Shown here: piece by piece, positions 33,659 to 43,178 of the stretch
Numbering within the stretch: the stretch's first letter is position 1
Layout: each line of letters starts with the position of its first letter
From: Rhodopseudomonas infernalis
Lineage (GTDB): Bacteria > Pseudomonadota > Alphaproteobacteria > Rhizobiales > Xanthobacteraceae
Length of the DNA: 64,000 nt
Assembly (NCBI RefSeq): GCF_022271405.1
Contig: NZ_JAJNAL010000011.1
Location: forward strand, 1 to 64,000
Direction of reading: 5' to 3'
Made by a program: the position numbers and the translations under genes
Notes under the pieces: generated by a model
What the model saw: the letters and a program-made list of their open reading frames with translations, nothing else
The model's database searches: none
What the model was told of the DNA's origin: nothing

Positions 33659-34121
33659 CCTGATTGGTGCACTGCATTCGTCGTGGCCGCGCTCGTCCCG
33701 CCTGCGCGGCCGAAGCCGCTTCGGCGCGGCGAAGGCCCGGCCAGCCACGCCTTTGGGGCATCTCCAGCAGCGAGGCGCGGATGACCGGCACAAGGCCGGG
33801 CATGACGGAACAGGCGGTGGCTAATCGCCGCCAATGGGGGAGCGTCCTAGGGCCGGAGGGATTTGCTCAGCCTCGAAACGTGGCTCGTGTCTTCCTTCTG
33901 CTCATCGCACCGCACCACGGAATCATCATCTAGCTGTTGCAAGCGCTTCGTAAGTGCTTGTTCTCCTCGCGTGTTCCGATCACACTGCGGTATGGGAGGA
34001 GCGGATAGACTTTGGGATGAACCCAAAGTGGCTAGGCTGTTAATTGCTGCAGTGCCGTTGCTCCCGCAATAAGATTGCGCTAATTGCATCCCCGCTTCTC
34101 GAACATTGTCCGGAGAGACGA
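33659..34121. other. Intergenic region after doc: family F repeat and a hairpin
   Basis: These 463 bp hold a palindromic repeat at 33678-33808 and a perfect 8-bp hairpin at 34009-34029 (ACTTTGGG / CCCAAAGT). Short frames across 33860-34070 have no ribosome-binding site or family likeness. The promoter of the oxidase-subunit gene should lie near the right end. Confidence 0.5.
33678..33808. repeat. Palindromic intergenic repeat, family F (diverged copy)
   Basis: GGCCGCGCTCGTCCCGCCTG at the left and GATGACCGGCACAAGGCCGG plus CATGACGG at the right resemble the element at 51229-51322, with an inserted GC-rich middle. Confidence 0.6.
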
Positions 34122-34274
34122 ATGGCAGAGCATCGCGAAGTCGCCTACACGACCGCCGCTGGTAACGACTACGCCGCGCATGAGCAAACCTATGAAGGGT
34201 TTATCAAGCTGGTGAAGTACGGCACCGTCGCCGTCATCGTGATCGTGGCGATGATGGCGATTTTCCTGACTTGA
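34122..34274 (+). CDS. aa3-type cytochrome c oxidase subunit IV (small)
   Basis: This 50-residue protein matches the bacterial aa3-oxidase subunit IV family: a short soluble part ending DYAAHEQTYEGFIKL and one transmembrane helix (about 31-49, YGTVAVIVIVAMMAIFL). In Paracoccus this subunit packs against the oxidase core. The gene is regularly found next to pntAA in alphaproteobacteria rather than with the oxidase genes. GGAGAGACGA precedes ATG 34122. Confidence 0.88.
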   Translation: MAEHREVAYTTAAGNDYAAHEQTYEGFIKLVKYGTVAVIVIVAMMAIFLT

Positions 34275-34467
34275 TTTGTACTGGAGTGCGCCGTTACACG
34301 CGGCGCTCTCCTGGAGCAGGTCTCGGCAACGTGGTGTCCGGGTTGCCGTCCAGACTTGCTCCTTCACTGAACTGAGCGCGCATTCCGGGTCAAAACCGGT
34401 CCCACTTTTGCGGGGTGCGTGCCGATCTCGCTCGCTCACGCGCGTGCTTCGCGCCGCCGGAGGCCTC

Positions 34468-35598
34468 ATGAAGATTGCTGTTGCCAAAGAACAAGACCCT
34501 GCCGAGCCGCGCGTCGCTGCGACGCCGGACACGGTGAAGAAACTCAAAGCGCTCGGCGCCGAGGTCGCGGTGGAGCCCGGTGCGGGCATCAAGTCGGGCC
34601 TGCCGGACGCCGATTTCGCCGCCGCCGGCGCCACCGTCTCGGCCGACGCGCTGAACGGCGCCGACGTCGTGCTGAAGGTGAAGCGGCCGGAAGCTGCCGA
34701 GCTCGGCGCCTACAAGCGCGGCGCGCTGGTGCTGGCGATCATGGATCCCTACGGCGCGGACGCCGCACTGAAGAGCATGGCCGATGCCGGCGTCACCGCT
34801 TTCGCGATGGAGCTGATGCCGCGCATCACCCGCGCGCAGGTGATGGACGTGCTGTCGAGCCAGGCCAACCTCGCCGGCTATCGCGCCGTGATCGACGGCG
34901 CCGAGGCGTTCGGCCGCGCCATGCCGATGATGATGACCGCGGCCGGCACCGTGCCCGCCGCCAAGGTGTTCATCATGGGCGTCGGGGTCGCCGGTCTGCA
35001 GGCGATCGCCACCGCGCGCCGTCTCGGTGCCATCGTCACCGCGACCGACGTGCGTCCCGCCACCAAGGAACAGGTCGAGTCTCTGGGCGCCAAATTCCTC
35101 GCCGTCGAGGACGAGGAGTTCAAGAACGCCCAGACCGCCGGCGGCTACGCCAAGGAAATGTCCAAAGAGTATCAGGCCAAGCAGGCCGCGCTCACCGCCG
35201 AGCACATCAAGAAGCAGGACATCGTCATCACCACCGCGCTGATCCCGGGCCGGCCCGCGCCGCGCCTGGTCACCGCCGAGATGGTGAAGTCGATGAAGCC
35301 CGGTTCGGTGCTGGTCGATCTCGCGGTCGAGCGTGGCGGCAACGTCGAAGGTGCGCAGCCCGGGCAGGTGGTCGAAACCGACGGCGTCAAGATCGTCGGC
35401 TACACCAATGTCGCCGGCCGTGTCGCGGCCTCGGCCTCGAGCCTCTACGCGCGTAACCTGCTGAGCTTCTTCGAGACCATGGTCGACAAGAACAGCAAGG
35501 CGCTGGCGGTGAACTGGGACGACGAGCTGGTCAAGGCGACCGCGCTGACGCGCGACGGCGCCGTGGTCCACCCGAACTTCCAGCCCAAGTCGGCTTAA
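34468..35598 (+). CDS. pntAA: NAD(P) transhydrogenase subunit alpha part 1 (NAD-binding domain I)
   Basis: This 376-residue soluble subunit binds NAD(H) in the proton-translocating transhydrogenase, which makes NADPH using the membrane proton gradient. It opens with the alanine-dehydrogenase-like [20 protein letters not shown], and has the [20 protein letters not shown] stretch and the Rossmann [18 protein letters not shown] (about 171-188). In Rhodospirillum rubrum and relatives the alpha chain is split in two, as here. GGAGG stands six bases before ATG 34468; the upstream open frame is not coding. Confidence 0.95.
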   Translation: MKIAVAKEQDPAEPRVAATPDTVKKLKALGAEVAVEPGAGIKSGLPDADFAAAGATVSADALNGADVVLKVKRPEAAELGAYKRGALVLAIMDPYGADAALKSMADAGVTAFAMELMPRITRAQVMDVLSSQANLAGYRAVIDGAEAFGRAMPMMMTAAGTVPAAKVFIMGVGVAGLQAIATARRLGAIVTATDVRPATKEQVESLGAKFLAVEDEEFKNAQTAGGYAKEMSKEYQAKQAALTAEHIKKQDIVITTALIPGRPAPRLVTAEMVKSMKPGSVLVDLAVERGGNVEGAQPGQVVETDGVKIVGYTNVAGRVAASASSLYARNLLSFFETMVDKNSKALAVNWDDELVKATALTRDGAVVHPNFQPKSA

Positions 35599-35621
35599 CG
35601 CGACCGCTAAGGAGAGTTGTG

Positions 35622-35945
35622 ATGGAGCATATGGTTCAGGCGGTCGATCCGTTCGTGTTTCGGCTGTCGATTTTCGTTCTCGCCGTTTTCGTCGGCTATT
35701 TCGTGGTGTGGTCGGTGACCCCCGCGCTGCACACCCCGCTGATGTCGGTCACCAACGCGATCTCTTCGGTGATCGTGGTCGGTGCGCTGCTCGCGGTCGG
35801 TGTGTCGCTGGCCGGCAGCGATAACGGTCCGTGGTGGGCGCGCGGCTTCGGCTTCGTGGCGCTGATCTTTGCTTGCGTGAACATCTTCGGCGGCTTCCTT
35901 GTCACCCAGCGCATGCTGGCGATGTACAAGAAAAAGCAGAAGTGA
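35622..35945 (+). CDS. pntAB: NAD(P) transhydrogenase subunit alpha part 2 (membrane part)
   Basis: This 107-residue membrane subunit supplies the first transmembrane helices of domain II. Hydrophobic segments lie at about 12-34, 43-62 and 72-92, and the C-terminus is basic (MYKKKQK). The start is ATG 35622 after AAGGAG; a GTG three bases earlier is less well spaced. It lies 23 bp after pntAA and 13 bp before pntB. Confidence 0.94.
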   Translation: MEHMVQAVDPFVFRLSIFVLAVFVGYFVVWSVTPALHTPLMSVTNAISSVIVVGALLAVGVSLAGSDNGPWWARGFGFVALIFACVNIFGGFLVTQRMLAMYKKKQK

Positions 35946-35958
35946 GTAGGGGCCGTCG

Positions 35959-37362
35959 ATGAACGCCAATCTTTCCGCATTTCTGTATCTGGTCGCCGGC
36001 GTCTTGTTCATTCTAGCGCTGCGCGGCCTGTCGTCTCCGGCCACCAGCCGTCAGGGCAACCTGATGGGCATGACCGGCATGGCGATCGCGATCGTCACCA
36101 CGCTGGCCGGCCATCCGCCTGCTGATTTCCTCGGCTGGGTGCTGGTGATCGCCGGCATCGCCATCGGCGGCGGCATCGGCGCGGTGATCGCCAAGCGCGT
36201 GCCGATGACCTCGATGCCCGAACTGGTCGCGGCCTTCCACTCGCTGGTCGGCATGGCGGCGGTGCTGGTCGCGGCCGGTGCGTTCTATGCGCCCGCTGCG
36301 TTCGACATCGGCGAGCCGGGCAACATCCACGCCCAGAGCCTTGTCGAAATGTCGCTCGGCGTCGCCATCGGCGCCCTGACCTTCACTGGCTCGGTGATCG
36401 CCTTCATGAAGCTGTCGGGTCGGATGAGCGGCGCGCCGATCATCCTGCCGGCGCGGCACGCGGTGAACATCGCGCTCGGCGTGATCATGTTCGCGGCGAT
36501 CATCTACATGGTCATCACGCAGAGCGAAGTCGCGTTCTGGGTGATCACCGCCGTCGCGCTGCTGCTCGGCATCCTGATCATCGTCCCGATCGGCGGCGCC
36601 GACATGCCGGTCGTCATCTCGATGCTCAACTCCTATTCGGGGTGGGCCGCGGCCGGCATCGGCTTCACGCTCGGCAACTCGGCGCTGATCATCACCGGCG
36701 CGCTGGTCGGCTCCTCGGGTGCGATCCTGTCCTACATCATGTGCAAGGGCATGAACCGCTCCTTCATCTCGGTGATCCTCGGCGGCTTCGGCGGCGAGAC
36801 CGCCGCGGCGGGCGGCGGCGGCGGCGAACAGCGTCCGGCCAAGCTCGGCTCGGCCGACGACGCGGCCTTCATCATGAAGAACGCCCAGAAGGTCATCATC
36901 GTGCCGGGCTACGGCATGGCGGTGGCGCAGGCCCAGCACGCCCTGCGTGAAATGGCCGACACGCTGAAGAAGGAAGGCGTCGAGGTGAAGTACGCGATTC
37001 ATCCGGTCGCCGGCCGTATGCCGGGCCATATGAACGTGCTGCTCGCCGAAGCCAACGTGCCCTACGACGAGGTGTTCGAACTCGAGGACATCAACTCCGA
37101 GTTCGCGCAGGCCGACGTGGCGTTCGTGATCGGCGCCAACGACGTCACCAACCCGGCTGCCGAAGACGACAAGACGTCGCCGATCTACGGCATGCCGGTG
37201 CTGCAGGTCTGGAAGGCCGGCACCGTGATGTTCATCAAGCGCTCGCTCGCCTCCGGCTACGCCGGCATCGACAACCCGTTGTTCTATCGCGACAACACCA
37301 TGATGCTGCTCGGCGACGCCAAGAAGATGACCGAGAACATCGTCAAGGCGATGAACCACTGA
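35959..37362 (+). CDS. pntB: NAD(P) transhydrogenase subunit beta
   Basis: This 467-residue subunit carries the remaining membrane helices (about 1-270, including HSLVGMAAVLVA with the conserved proton-path His) and the NADP-binding domain III: VIIVPGYGMAVAQAQHAL (about 312-329), AIHPVAGRMPGHMNVLLAEA, IGANDVTNPAA and the terminal RSLASGYAGIDNPLFY. The length equals the known subunit. It closes the operon and is followed by a strong terminator. Confidence 0.96.
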   Translation: MNANLSAFLYLVAGVLFILALRGLSSPATSRQGNLMGMTGMAIAIVTTLAGHPPADFLGWVLVIAGIAIGGGIGAVIAKRVPMTSMPELVAAFHSLVGMAAVLVAAGAFYAPAAFDIGEPGNIHAQSLVEMSLGVAIGALTFTGSVIAFMKLSGRMSGAPIILPARHAVNIALGVIMFAAIIYMVITQSEVAFWVITAVALLLGILIIVPIGGADMPVVISMLNSYSGWAAAGIGFTLGNSALIITGALVGSSGAILSYIMCKGMNRSFISVILGGFGGETAAAGGGGGEQRPAKLGSADDAAFIMKNAQKVIIVPGYGMAVAQAQHALREMADTLKKEGVEVKYAIHPVAGRMPGHMNVLLAEANVPYDEVFELEDINSEFAQADVAFVIGANDVTNPAAEDDKTSPIYGMPVLQVWKAGTVMFIKRSLASGYAGIDNPLFYRDNTMMLLGDAKKMTENIVKAMNH

Positions 37363-37385
37363 GCTTTCGCAACGGCGAAAACGTC

Positions 37386-37420
37386 AACGCCCGGCCGCAA
37401 GGCCGGGCGTTTTTGTTTTT
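37386..37420 (+). terminator. Rho-independent terminator of the pnt operon
   Basis: An 11-bp stem (AACGCCCGGCC at 37386-37396, GGCCGGGCGTT at 37401-37411) with a GCAA loop is followed by TTTTGTTTTT, 24 bp after the pntB stop. Confidence 0.95.
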
Positions 37421-37442
37421 CGGCGATGGCTGACGCCACATC

Positions 37443-37564
37443 CGTCATTGCGAGCGAAGCGAAGCAATCCATAGCTCGGTGCACGGTGCTTCTGGATTGC
37501 TTCGTCGCTGAGCCTGTGCCCGGACGGCGCGAAGCGCCGATCCGGGTGCTTCTCGCAATGACGG
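37443..37564. repeat. Palindromic intergenic repeat, family E (copy 1)
   Basis: Ends CGTCATTGCGAGCGAAGCG and CTTCTCGCAATGACG enclose GAAGCAATCCA, TGGATTGCTTCGTCGCTGAG and a GGCGCGAAGCGCCGATCCGG part. The copy at 62009-62124 is nearly identical but in the opposite orientation. Confidence 0.85.
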
Positions 37565-37577
37565 AGCGCGTGGTTGC

Positions 37578-37955
37578 TCACCCCATCGGGTGCATCACGC
37601 AGAGCTTGTTGCCGTCGGGATCGCGCAAGTAAGCGAGGTACAGCTTCCGCTCGCCCATCGCGCGCACGCCGGGCGGGTCCTCGCAGGGGGTGGCGCCATT
37701 GGCTACGCCGGCGGCGTGCCAGGCGTCGGCTTCCTCCTGCGATTTGGCGAGGAAGCCGATCGTGCCGCCGTTGGCGGCGGTCGCCGGCTCGCCGTTGATC
37801 GGCTTCGACACCGCGAAGGTCCCGGTCTTGGTCCGGTAGAAGATCCGGTGCCTATCGACCACAGCGGGCGCCACGCCGAGCGTGCCGAGCAGCTTGTCGT
37901 AAAACGACTTGGCGGCTTCGAGGTCGTTAGTGCCGATCATGACGTGTGAAAACAT
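37578..37955 (-). CDS. VOC-family (glyoxalase/bleomycin-resistance-like) protein
   Basis: This 125-residue protein has the paired beta-alpha-beta-beta-beta units of the vicinal-oxygen-chelate fold: MFSHVMIGTNDLEAAKSFYDKLL at the N-terminus and LYLAYLRDPDGNKLCVMHP at the C-terminus, where the conserved metal-site residues lie. The actual reaction (dioxygenase, isomerase, resistance) is not predictable. ATG 37953-37955 has AGGA six bases upstream. It stands alone and converges with the pnt operon across a repeat. Confidence 0.87.
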   Translation of the reverse strand: MFSHVMIGTNDLEAAKSFYDKLLGTLGVAPAVVDRHRIFYRTKTGTFAVSKPINGEPATAANGGTIGFLAKSQEEADAWHAAGVANGATPCEDPPGVRAMGERKLYLAYLRDPDGNKLCVMHPMG

Positions 37956-38264
37956 GGCGTTCCTGTCCTTTTCTTGCAGTTCTTCATTGAGGTGGGACGG
38001 CAATGGCACAAGCCGGATATGGCGTGCCGTTCGCTTTTAGCACCGTTCCGCCGGCATGCTCCACGCAGCGTTTGCGATCGGGCGCAACCCTTGGTGGATT
38101 TCGGCGCGCCGTTGCCTAATCGGCGCCTGTGCGCGACTATCCGGGCTTCCATCGCCATCGGACGCGACACCATGGCTGCGTCTGCGACACGGTGGGGGCG
38201 CCGGCCCTCTGCCGATGCTCGTGGGCATTCTCCCTTTGCGGCGCTTGCGGGAATTGGCCCTGAC
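37956..38264. other. Intergenic region between VOC and epimerase-like genes
   Basis: These 309 bp separate two divergent genes. I see no repeat, hairpin or clear promoter motif. The epimerase frame stays open through it, but the sequence is not protein-like and ATG 38265 is preferred. Confidence 0.4.
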
Positions 38265-39143
38265 ATGTCTGATCTGGTTGTTTTCGGATTTGGATACAGT
38301 GCTCGATACTACCTTGCGGCCGATCGCGCACGGTGGCGCGAGGTGGTGGTCACTGTGCGTGACGAGGCGCGCGCGACTGCGCTGAACGCGCAGGCCGGCG
38401 GCGGTGTCCGCGCCATCGCATTCGACGGGGCCGGACCGTCGGCCGAGTTGGCCGCAGCGCTCGAACAGGCCGACGCACTTCTTGTCTCGGTGCCGCCGGG
38501 GGACGACGGCGATCCGGTGCTCGATCGCTGTGCGGACATGCTGGTCGGCGCCGGCCGTGTGCGGGACATCGTGTATTTGTCGACGCTCGGCGTCTACGGC
38601 GACCATGATGGCGGTTGGGTCAACGAGAGCAGTGACTGCCGCGCCACCGAGCGCCGTTCGCTCAGGCGTGTCGAGGCCGAGCGGGGCTGGTCAGCGCTTG
38701 GTTCTCGCCTCGGCGCCTGTGTCAGCATCCTGCGGCTCGCGGGCATTTACGGGCCCGGACGCAGCGCGTTCGAGACGCTGCGGAATGGCAACGCGCGGGT
38801 CGTCGACAAGCCGGGCCAAGTCTTCAATCGGGTTCATGTCGAGGACATCGCGCAGGCGATCAAGGCTGCATTCGAGCGGCGGGCCGGCGGACTATTCAAC
38901 GTCGCCGACGACCTGCCGTCGCCGCCGGGAGATCCCATTCTGTTCGCCGCCGGGCTGCTGGGAATGAAACCGCCCCCGGTGGTCCCGTTCGAATTGGCTC
39001 GACAATCTATGTCGCCGATGGCGCTGAGCTTCTATTCGGCGTGCCGCCGGGTTCGCAACGACCGGCTTAAAGCGCTGCTCGCCGTGCAATTGCGTCACCC
39101 CAATTATCGCGACGGCCTTGCGTCGATCCTCCGCGGCTCGTAG
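38265..39143 (+). CDS. NAD-dependent epimerase/dehydratase-like SDR (YeeZ-type)
   Basis: This 292-residue protein is an extended short-chain dehydrogenase with an atypical cofactor loop, VVFGFGYSARYYLA (about 5-18, G-x-G-x-x-A). It has YLSTLGVYGDHDGGWVNES (about 102-120), in which the catalytic Tyr-x-x-x-Lys is not clear, and LRLAGIYGPGRSAF. This matches the YeeZ/YlxR-context SDR group, whose substrates are not known. The cofactor-binding half looks functional; catalysis is doubtful. Confidence 0.82.
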   Translation: MSDLVVFGFGYSARYYLAADRARWREVVVTVRDEARATALNAQAGGGVRAIAFDGAGPSAELAAALEQADALLVSVPPGDDGDPVLDRCADMLVGAGRVRDIVYLSTLGVYGDHDGGWVNESSDCRATERRSLRRVEAERGWSALGSRLGACVSILRLAGIYGPGRSAFETLRNGNARVVDKPGQVFNRVHVEDIAQAIKAAFERRAGGLFNVADDLPSPPGDPILFAAGLLGMKPPPVVPFELARQSMSPMALSFYSACRRVRNDRLKALLAVQLRHPNYRDGLASILRGS

Positions 39144-39256
39144 CGGCGGCTGCGCACGGGGCACGCCCCGGATGCGCCGTGGGGCCTGTTCAGGCTGGTA
39201 AGTTCGATGGTACCGATGTCGAGCTGCCAACCCGAAGATGAGGGAAATGCCACACC

Positions 39257-39544
39257 ATGACACTCGCCGCCAAGTCCGATGTTCAGATCGACAATGACGA
39301 GGTGCGGGTCACCGAATGGCGGCTGGCGCCGGGCGCCGCCACCGGTCACCACCGCCACGGCATGGACTACGTCATCGTTCCGGTGGCGGACGGCACCATG
39401 ACCATCGTGGCGCCGGACGGCAGCCGCTCGACCGCCCAGCTCCAGGCCGGCCAGTCCTATTTCCGAAAGGCCGGCGTCGAGCACGACGTGCTCAATGAAT
39501 CCACAGCCGAGATCGTATTTCTCGAGGTCGAGCTCAAGGCTTAA
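39257..39544 (+). CDS. Small cupin-domain protein
   Basis: This 95-residue protein is a single cupin barrel. Metal-ligand candidates appear in GAATGHHRHGMDYVIVPVADG (about 32-52, split His-x-His) and GQSYFRKAGVEHDVLNES (about 72-89). The family ranges from dioxygenases to binding proteins, so no reaction is assigned. The ATG at 39257 is preceded by a spaced GAGGGAA. It lies alone between the epimerase gene and a gene for an anchored protein. Confidence 0.85.
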   Translation: MTLAAKSDVQIDNDEVRVTEWRLAPGAATGHHRHGMDYVIVPVADGTMTIVAPDGSRSTAQLQAGQSYFRKAGVEHDVLNESTAEIVFLEVELKA

Positions 39545-39690
39545 CTGCGCGTTAAGGCCCGAGGCAGAGCTATAGACACGCGACGCGGATGGCGTCGGGC
39601 GGGCGCGTCCGATGTCACCGAGAGGTCGCAGTTGATCCCTGAATCAGCCTCAAATATCGAGCATCAAGCGCACGGGGAAGAGGCCCGTTC

Positions 39691-40572
39691 ATGCTGAAAT
39701 ACATCACCGAAAAACTGATCGGGCAGATTTTGCCGTCGGTGGTCGCCACCGTGCTCGGCGCCTATGTCGTGAACGTCTACATCGTCAGGCCGAACACGGC
39801 GCCCGCCGCCCAGGAAACCCGCACCGACTCGGCCAAGGCCGAGCCCGCGAAGCCGGCGTCCGCCGCCCCCGCGATGAGCGCCGCGATTCCCGAGGCCGAA
39901 AAGGCCGACTTCATCAAGGCCGATCCGGTCAAAGCCGACGCGAAGGCGAAGGCTGCGGACAAGCCGTCGCTCCGTCACAGCATTGCCCGCGATAAGGCCG
40001 CGGCCGAGAAGGCTGCCGCCGATAAAGCGGCTAACGACAAGGCTGCGGCCGACAAGGCGCTCGCCGACAAGGCCGCGGCGAAGCCGTCGCTCGCCACCGC
40101 GACGCCCGACCCGAAGGCTTCGGAAGATCGCCGCGAGGCCGCTCGCGATCCCAACGACGTCGTCCGTGCCGCGGTCGAGCGGCTGCGCGCCGCCGAGCAG
40201 AGCAAGCCGGCGACCGACGTCGCGGCCCGCGCGCCCGAGCCGCTGAAGGCGCCCGAGACCGTCAAGGCCGCCGAGCCGTTGAAGACCGAAGCGCTCCGCA
40301 TTCAGGAGCCGCCGCGCAGCACCGGCGCGCTGCAGCCGTTGCCGCCCCCGGTGAACGTCGCGGGCCCGGCCGCGAATGCGACCGCCGGAACGAGCATCGT
40401 CGGCGCCGCGCCAGTGCCGCGGACGGTGGACGCGAGCTACGATGCCTCGCGGATCACGCCGCCGGCCGACATTCCGTCGGCGATCGAGACGGCTCCGGCG
40501 CAGAAGCCGTCGGTGGTCGATGATGTGCTGTTCGGCGCGAAGTCAGTCTTCCACGCGGTGCTGCCGCGGTGA
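39691..40572 (+). CDS. Membrane-anchored Ala/Lys/Asp-rich repeat protein, TolA-like
   Basis: This 293-residue protein has one N-terminal membrane segment (about 9-32, IGQILPSVVATVLGAYVVNVYIV) followed by a long low-complexity region. Between about 105 and 135 it repeats five- to seven-residue units of the type AADKAA, giving a long charged helix like the TolA stalk. Residues 160-290 are Pro/Ala-rich. No catalytic domain is present. It may span part of the periplasm, but that is inference. ATG 39691 follows a loosely spaced GGGGAAGAGG. Confidence 0.75.
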   Translation: MLKYITEKLIGQILPSVVATVLGAYVVNVYIVRPNTAPAAQETRTDSAKAEPAKPASAAPAMSAAIPEAEKADFIKADPVKADAKAKAADKPSLRHSIARDKAAAEKAAADKAANDKAAADKALADKAAAKPSLATATPDPKASEDRREAARDPNDVVRAAVERLRAAEQSKPATDVAARAPEPLKAPETVKAAEPLKTEALRIQEPPRSTGALQPLPPPVNVAGPAANATAGTSIVGAAPVPRTVDASYDASRITPPADIPSAIETAPAQKPSVVDDVLFGAKSVFHAVLPR

Positions 40573-40616
40573 TTTCCGAAGCGTGATTCTTCGCTCGCAG
40601 GCTTGCTGATCTGCTG

Positions 40617-40639
40617 ATGCCCGGGCTGGTCCCGGGCAT
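40617..40639 (+). terminator. Hairpin after the Ala/Lys-rich protein gene
   Basis: Perfect 9-bp arms ATGCCCGGG (40617-40625) and CCCGGGCAT (40631-40639) with a five-base loop lie 44 bp past the stop. The T-run is poor (TCTTG). Confidence 0.55.
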
Positions 40640-40710
40640 TCTTGCGTGAGCCAGGCACAGCGGCGAACCAGGCTCACTCAGCCAAGCAGATGGACTGTGC
40701 CCCAAACGCA

Positions 40711-40735
40711 AAACGCGGGCGCAGGGCCCGCGTTT
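40711..40735 (-). terminator. Rho-independent terminator of rpsU
   Basis: A 10-bp stem (AAACGCGGGC at 40711-40720, GCCCGCGTTT at 40726-40735), read on the minus strand, is followed by TTTTGCGTTT, 35 bp after the rpsU stop. Confidence 0.85.
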
Positions 40736-40769
40736 GAAATCGGATCGTCGAAGGCGAGCGGCTGATTAA

Positions 40770-41066
40770 TCAGCGCGGGCCGCGCGGGGCACCAGCGCCA
40801 GCGCCGGCACCAGCAGCGCCGGGGCGACGGTCGGCGCCGAAAGCCGGCTTCGGCTTCATCGGCAGAAGGCCTTCGCGCTGCAGCTTCTTGCGGGCCAGCT
40901 TGCGGGCGCGGCGAACGGCCTCGGCCTTTTCTCGGGCCTTCTTCTCGGACGGCTTCTCGTAATGACCGCGGAGCTTCATCTCGCGGAAAATGCCCTCGCG
41001 CTGCATCTTCTTCTTGAGCGCCTTGAGAGCTTGATCGACGTTGTTATCGCGAACGAGAACCTGCAC
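40770..41066 (-). CDS. rpsU: 30S ribosomal protein bS21
   Basis: This 98-residue basic protein of the small ribosomal subunit starts [21 protein letters not shown] and continues [24 protein letters not shown], the signature of bS21, with an alphaproteobacterial C-terminal extension rich in Gly/Ala ([16 protein letters not shown]). GTG 41064-41066 is chosen because AGAGGA stands six bases upstream and the family begins at this residue; an ATG at 41084 lacks a ribosome-binding site. A terminator follows. Confidence 0.95.
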   Translation of the reverse strand: MQVLVRDNNVDQALKALKKKMQREGIFREMKLRGHYEKPSEKKAREKAEAVRRARKLARKKLQREGLLPMKPKPAFGADRRPGAAGAGAGAGAPRGPR

Positions 41067-41322
41067 GCGGCATCCTCTTTTCAATCAACCGGAATGTGAA
41101 ATCTGGCGGGCAGGGGGCGACATCGGCCGTTTCCCTCACCTCAGGCGCGCGGATATATCAGATAGGTCCGGGCATGTCCACAGCGCCCCCGGGCCCGTCA
41201 AAGGTATCTCGTAGCCGTAAAAAGACTTTTCCGAATCTTTTTTTAGTTCCAAGAGGCATTGGAACCCAAGGTTCCAGATTGCACGCGGAAGATGAAAGAT
41301 TGGGAAAGCAGGAGCGCCGATT

Positions 41323-42045
41323 ATGAGTTTCCAGAAATATGCGGCCGAATTCATCGGTACGTTTTGGTTGACCTTCGCGGGATGCGGCAGTGCCGTGATT
41401 GCAGCGGGTTTTCCGCAGGTCGGCATCGGCCTGGTTGGCGTCTCGCTCGCGTTCGGCCTCAGCGTGATCACGATGGCCTATGCGATCGGGCATGTGTCCG
41501 GCGCGCACCTTAACCCGGCTGTGACCCTTGGTCTGGCCGCGGGCGGCCGGTTTCCGGCGGGCCAGATCGTCCCCTATGTCATCGCCCAGGTGGTCGGCGC
41601 CGTCGTCGCCGGCGCCGTCCTCTACGTGATCGCCAGCGGAACCGCCGGTTTCGATCTTGCCAAGGGATTCGCCTCGAACGGCTATGGGGAGCATTCGCCG
41701 GGCGGCTACAGCCTGACGGCCGCTCTCGTCAGCGAAGTGGTGATGACCATGATGTTCCTGTTCGTCATCATGGGCGCCACCCACGGCAAGGCGCCAGCCG
41801 GTTTCGCGCCGCTTGCCATCGGGCTGGCGCTGACGCTGATCCATTTGGTCAGCATTCCGGTCACCAACACCTCGGTCAACCCGGCGCGCAGCACCGGTCC
41901 TGCCTTGTTCGTCGGTGGATGGGCGATCCAGCAGCTGTGGCTGTTCTGGGTGGCGCCGTTGATCGGCGGCGTGCTCGGCGGGCTGCTTTACCGCTGGCTC
42001 AGCCCCGATTCGCCCTCCGGCGTCATCGAGGGCAATCGGAGCTGA
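41323..42045 (+). CDS. aqpZ: Aquaporin Z
   Basis: This 240-residue inner-membrane channel has six membrane helices and both pore motifs, HLNPAVTLG (about 62-70) and SVNPARSTG (about 185-193). The selectivity filter fits a water channel (Arg after the second NPA, no glycerol-type Asp). The start ATG 41323 has AGGAG eight bases upstream. It is divergent from rpsU and converges with purK, 23 bp away. Confidence 0.95.
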   Translation: MSFQKYAAEFIGTFWLTFAGCGSAVIAAGFPQVGIGLVGVSLAFGLSVITMAYAIGHVSGAHLNPAVTLGLAAGGRFPAGQIVPYVIAQVVGAVVAGAVLYVIASGTAGFDLAKGFASNGYGEHSPGGYSLTAALVSEVVMTMMFLFVIMGATHGKAPAGFAPLAIGLALTLIHLVSIPVTNTSVNPARSTGPALFVGGWAIQQLWLFWVAPLIGGVLGGLLYRWLSPDSPSGVIEGNRS

Positions 42046-42068
42046 CCTTCACGATCGAGGCGGAGGCA

Positions 42069-43178
42069 TCACGTCTTGTGTGAAGTGTCCGCCTCGACCA
42101 CTGTGACGTGGCCCATCTTGCGGCCCGGTAGGGCGGTGCGCTTGCCGTAAAGATGCACCGTCGCGCCCGGCACCGTCAGCCACTCCGCATAGTCGTCGAC
42201 GTCATGGCCGATCAGATTGGTCATGGTCACGGTGCCGTGGCGCAGCGGCTGGGCCAGCGGCCAGCCGGCGATCGCCCGGATATGCTGCTCGAACTGCGAC
42301 ACCGAGGCGCCGTCCAGCGTCCAATGCCCGGAATTGTGCACCCGGGGCGCGACCTCGTTGACCAGCACTCGTGCGCCACTGCCGTCCGGCACCACGAACA
42401 TCTCGACGCCGAGCACGCCGACATAGCCGAGCGCGTCGGCGATGCTGGTGGCGATTCGCCGGGCTTCTTCGGCGATCGCGTCGCTGACCGGGGCCGGGGC
42501 GTGCGACACCTTGAGAATGTGGTCGCGATGCTCGTTCTCGGTGACGTCGTAGCAGACCACCTGGCCGTCGGCGCCGCGCGCGGCGATCACCGAAACTTCG
42601 CGCTCGAACGGCACGAAAGCTTCGAGAATGGCGGCCCGGGTTTCAAGGCGCTGCCATGCGGCCTCGGGATCGTCTCCCTCGCGCAGTATCGTCTGGCCCT
42701 TGCCGTCGTAGCCGAAGCGGCGGGTCTTCAGCACGGCCGGCAGGCCGAGCTTGGCGATCGCGGCGCGCAGTGTCTGCGGCGAGGTGACGTCCGCATAACC
42801 CGCGGTGCCGATGCCGAGCTTGCTGACGAAGTCCTTTTCGGCCAGCCGGTCCTGGGTGGTCTCCAGGATCTTGTAGTCCGGCAGCACCGGCGTGCGGGCG
42901 GCCAGCACCAGAGCGGCAGAGGCCGGCACGTTTTCGAACTCGTAGGTGATGACGTCGACGTCGGCGGCGAACATCTCCAGCGCTTCGACATCGGCGTATT
43001 CGGCGCAGGTCGCGTTCTGCACCACGTCGAACGCCGGCGAGTCCGGATCGGGCGAAAACACGTGGCAACGCAGGCCGAGCCGCGCGGCGGCGAGCGCCAG
43101 CATCCGGCCGAGCTGGCCGCCGCCGAGAATGCCGATGGTGTCGCCGGGCTTGAGGACTTTCTGGGTCGGGCCGCTCAC
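42069..43178 (-). CDS. purK: 5-(carboxyamino)imidazole ribonucleotide synthase
   Basis: This 369-residue ATP-grasp enzyme carboxylates AIR at nitrogen in purine synthesis. It has [20 protein letters not shown] at about 12-31, the ATP-grasp strands [13 protein letters not shown] (about 153-165) and [13 protein letters not shown], and [17 protein letters not shown] (about 268-284). Its start overlaps the purE stop by four bases (43175-43178), so purE and purK are translationally coupled. Confidence 0.96.
   Translation of the reverse strand: MSGPTQKVLKPGDTIGILGGGQLGRMLALAAARLGLRCHVFSPDPDSPAFDVVQNATCAEYADVEALEMFAADVDVITYEFENVPASAALVLAARTPVLPDYKILETTQDRLAEKDFVSKLGIGTAGYADVTSPQTLRAAIAKLGLPAVLKTRRFGYDGKGQTILREGDDPEAAWQRLETRAAILEAFVPFEREVSVIAARGADGQVVCYDVTENEHRDHILKVSHAPAPVSDAIAEEARRIATSIADALGYVGVLGVEMFVVPDGSGARVLVNEVAPRVHNSGHWTLDGASVSQFEQHIRAIAGWPLAQPLRHGTVTMTNLIGHDVDDYAEWLTVPGATVHLYGKRTALPGRKMGHVTVVEADTSHKT

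Noticed and set aside
33863-34072. Small plus-strand gene between doc and the oxidase subunit
   Set aside because: No ribosome-binding site, Ser/Cys-rich with no family likeness, and it runs through a hairpin.
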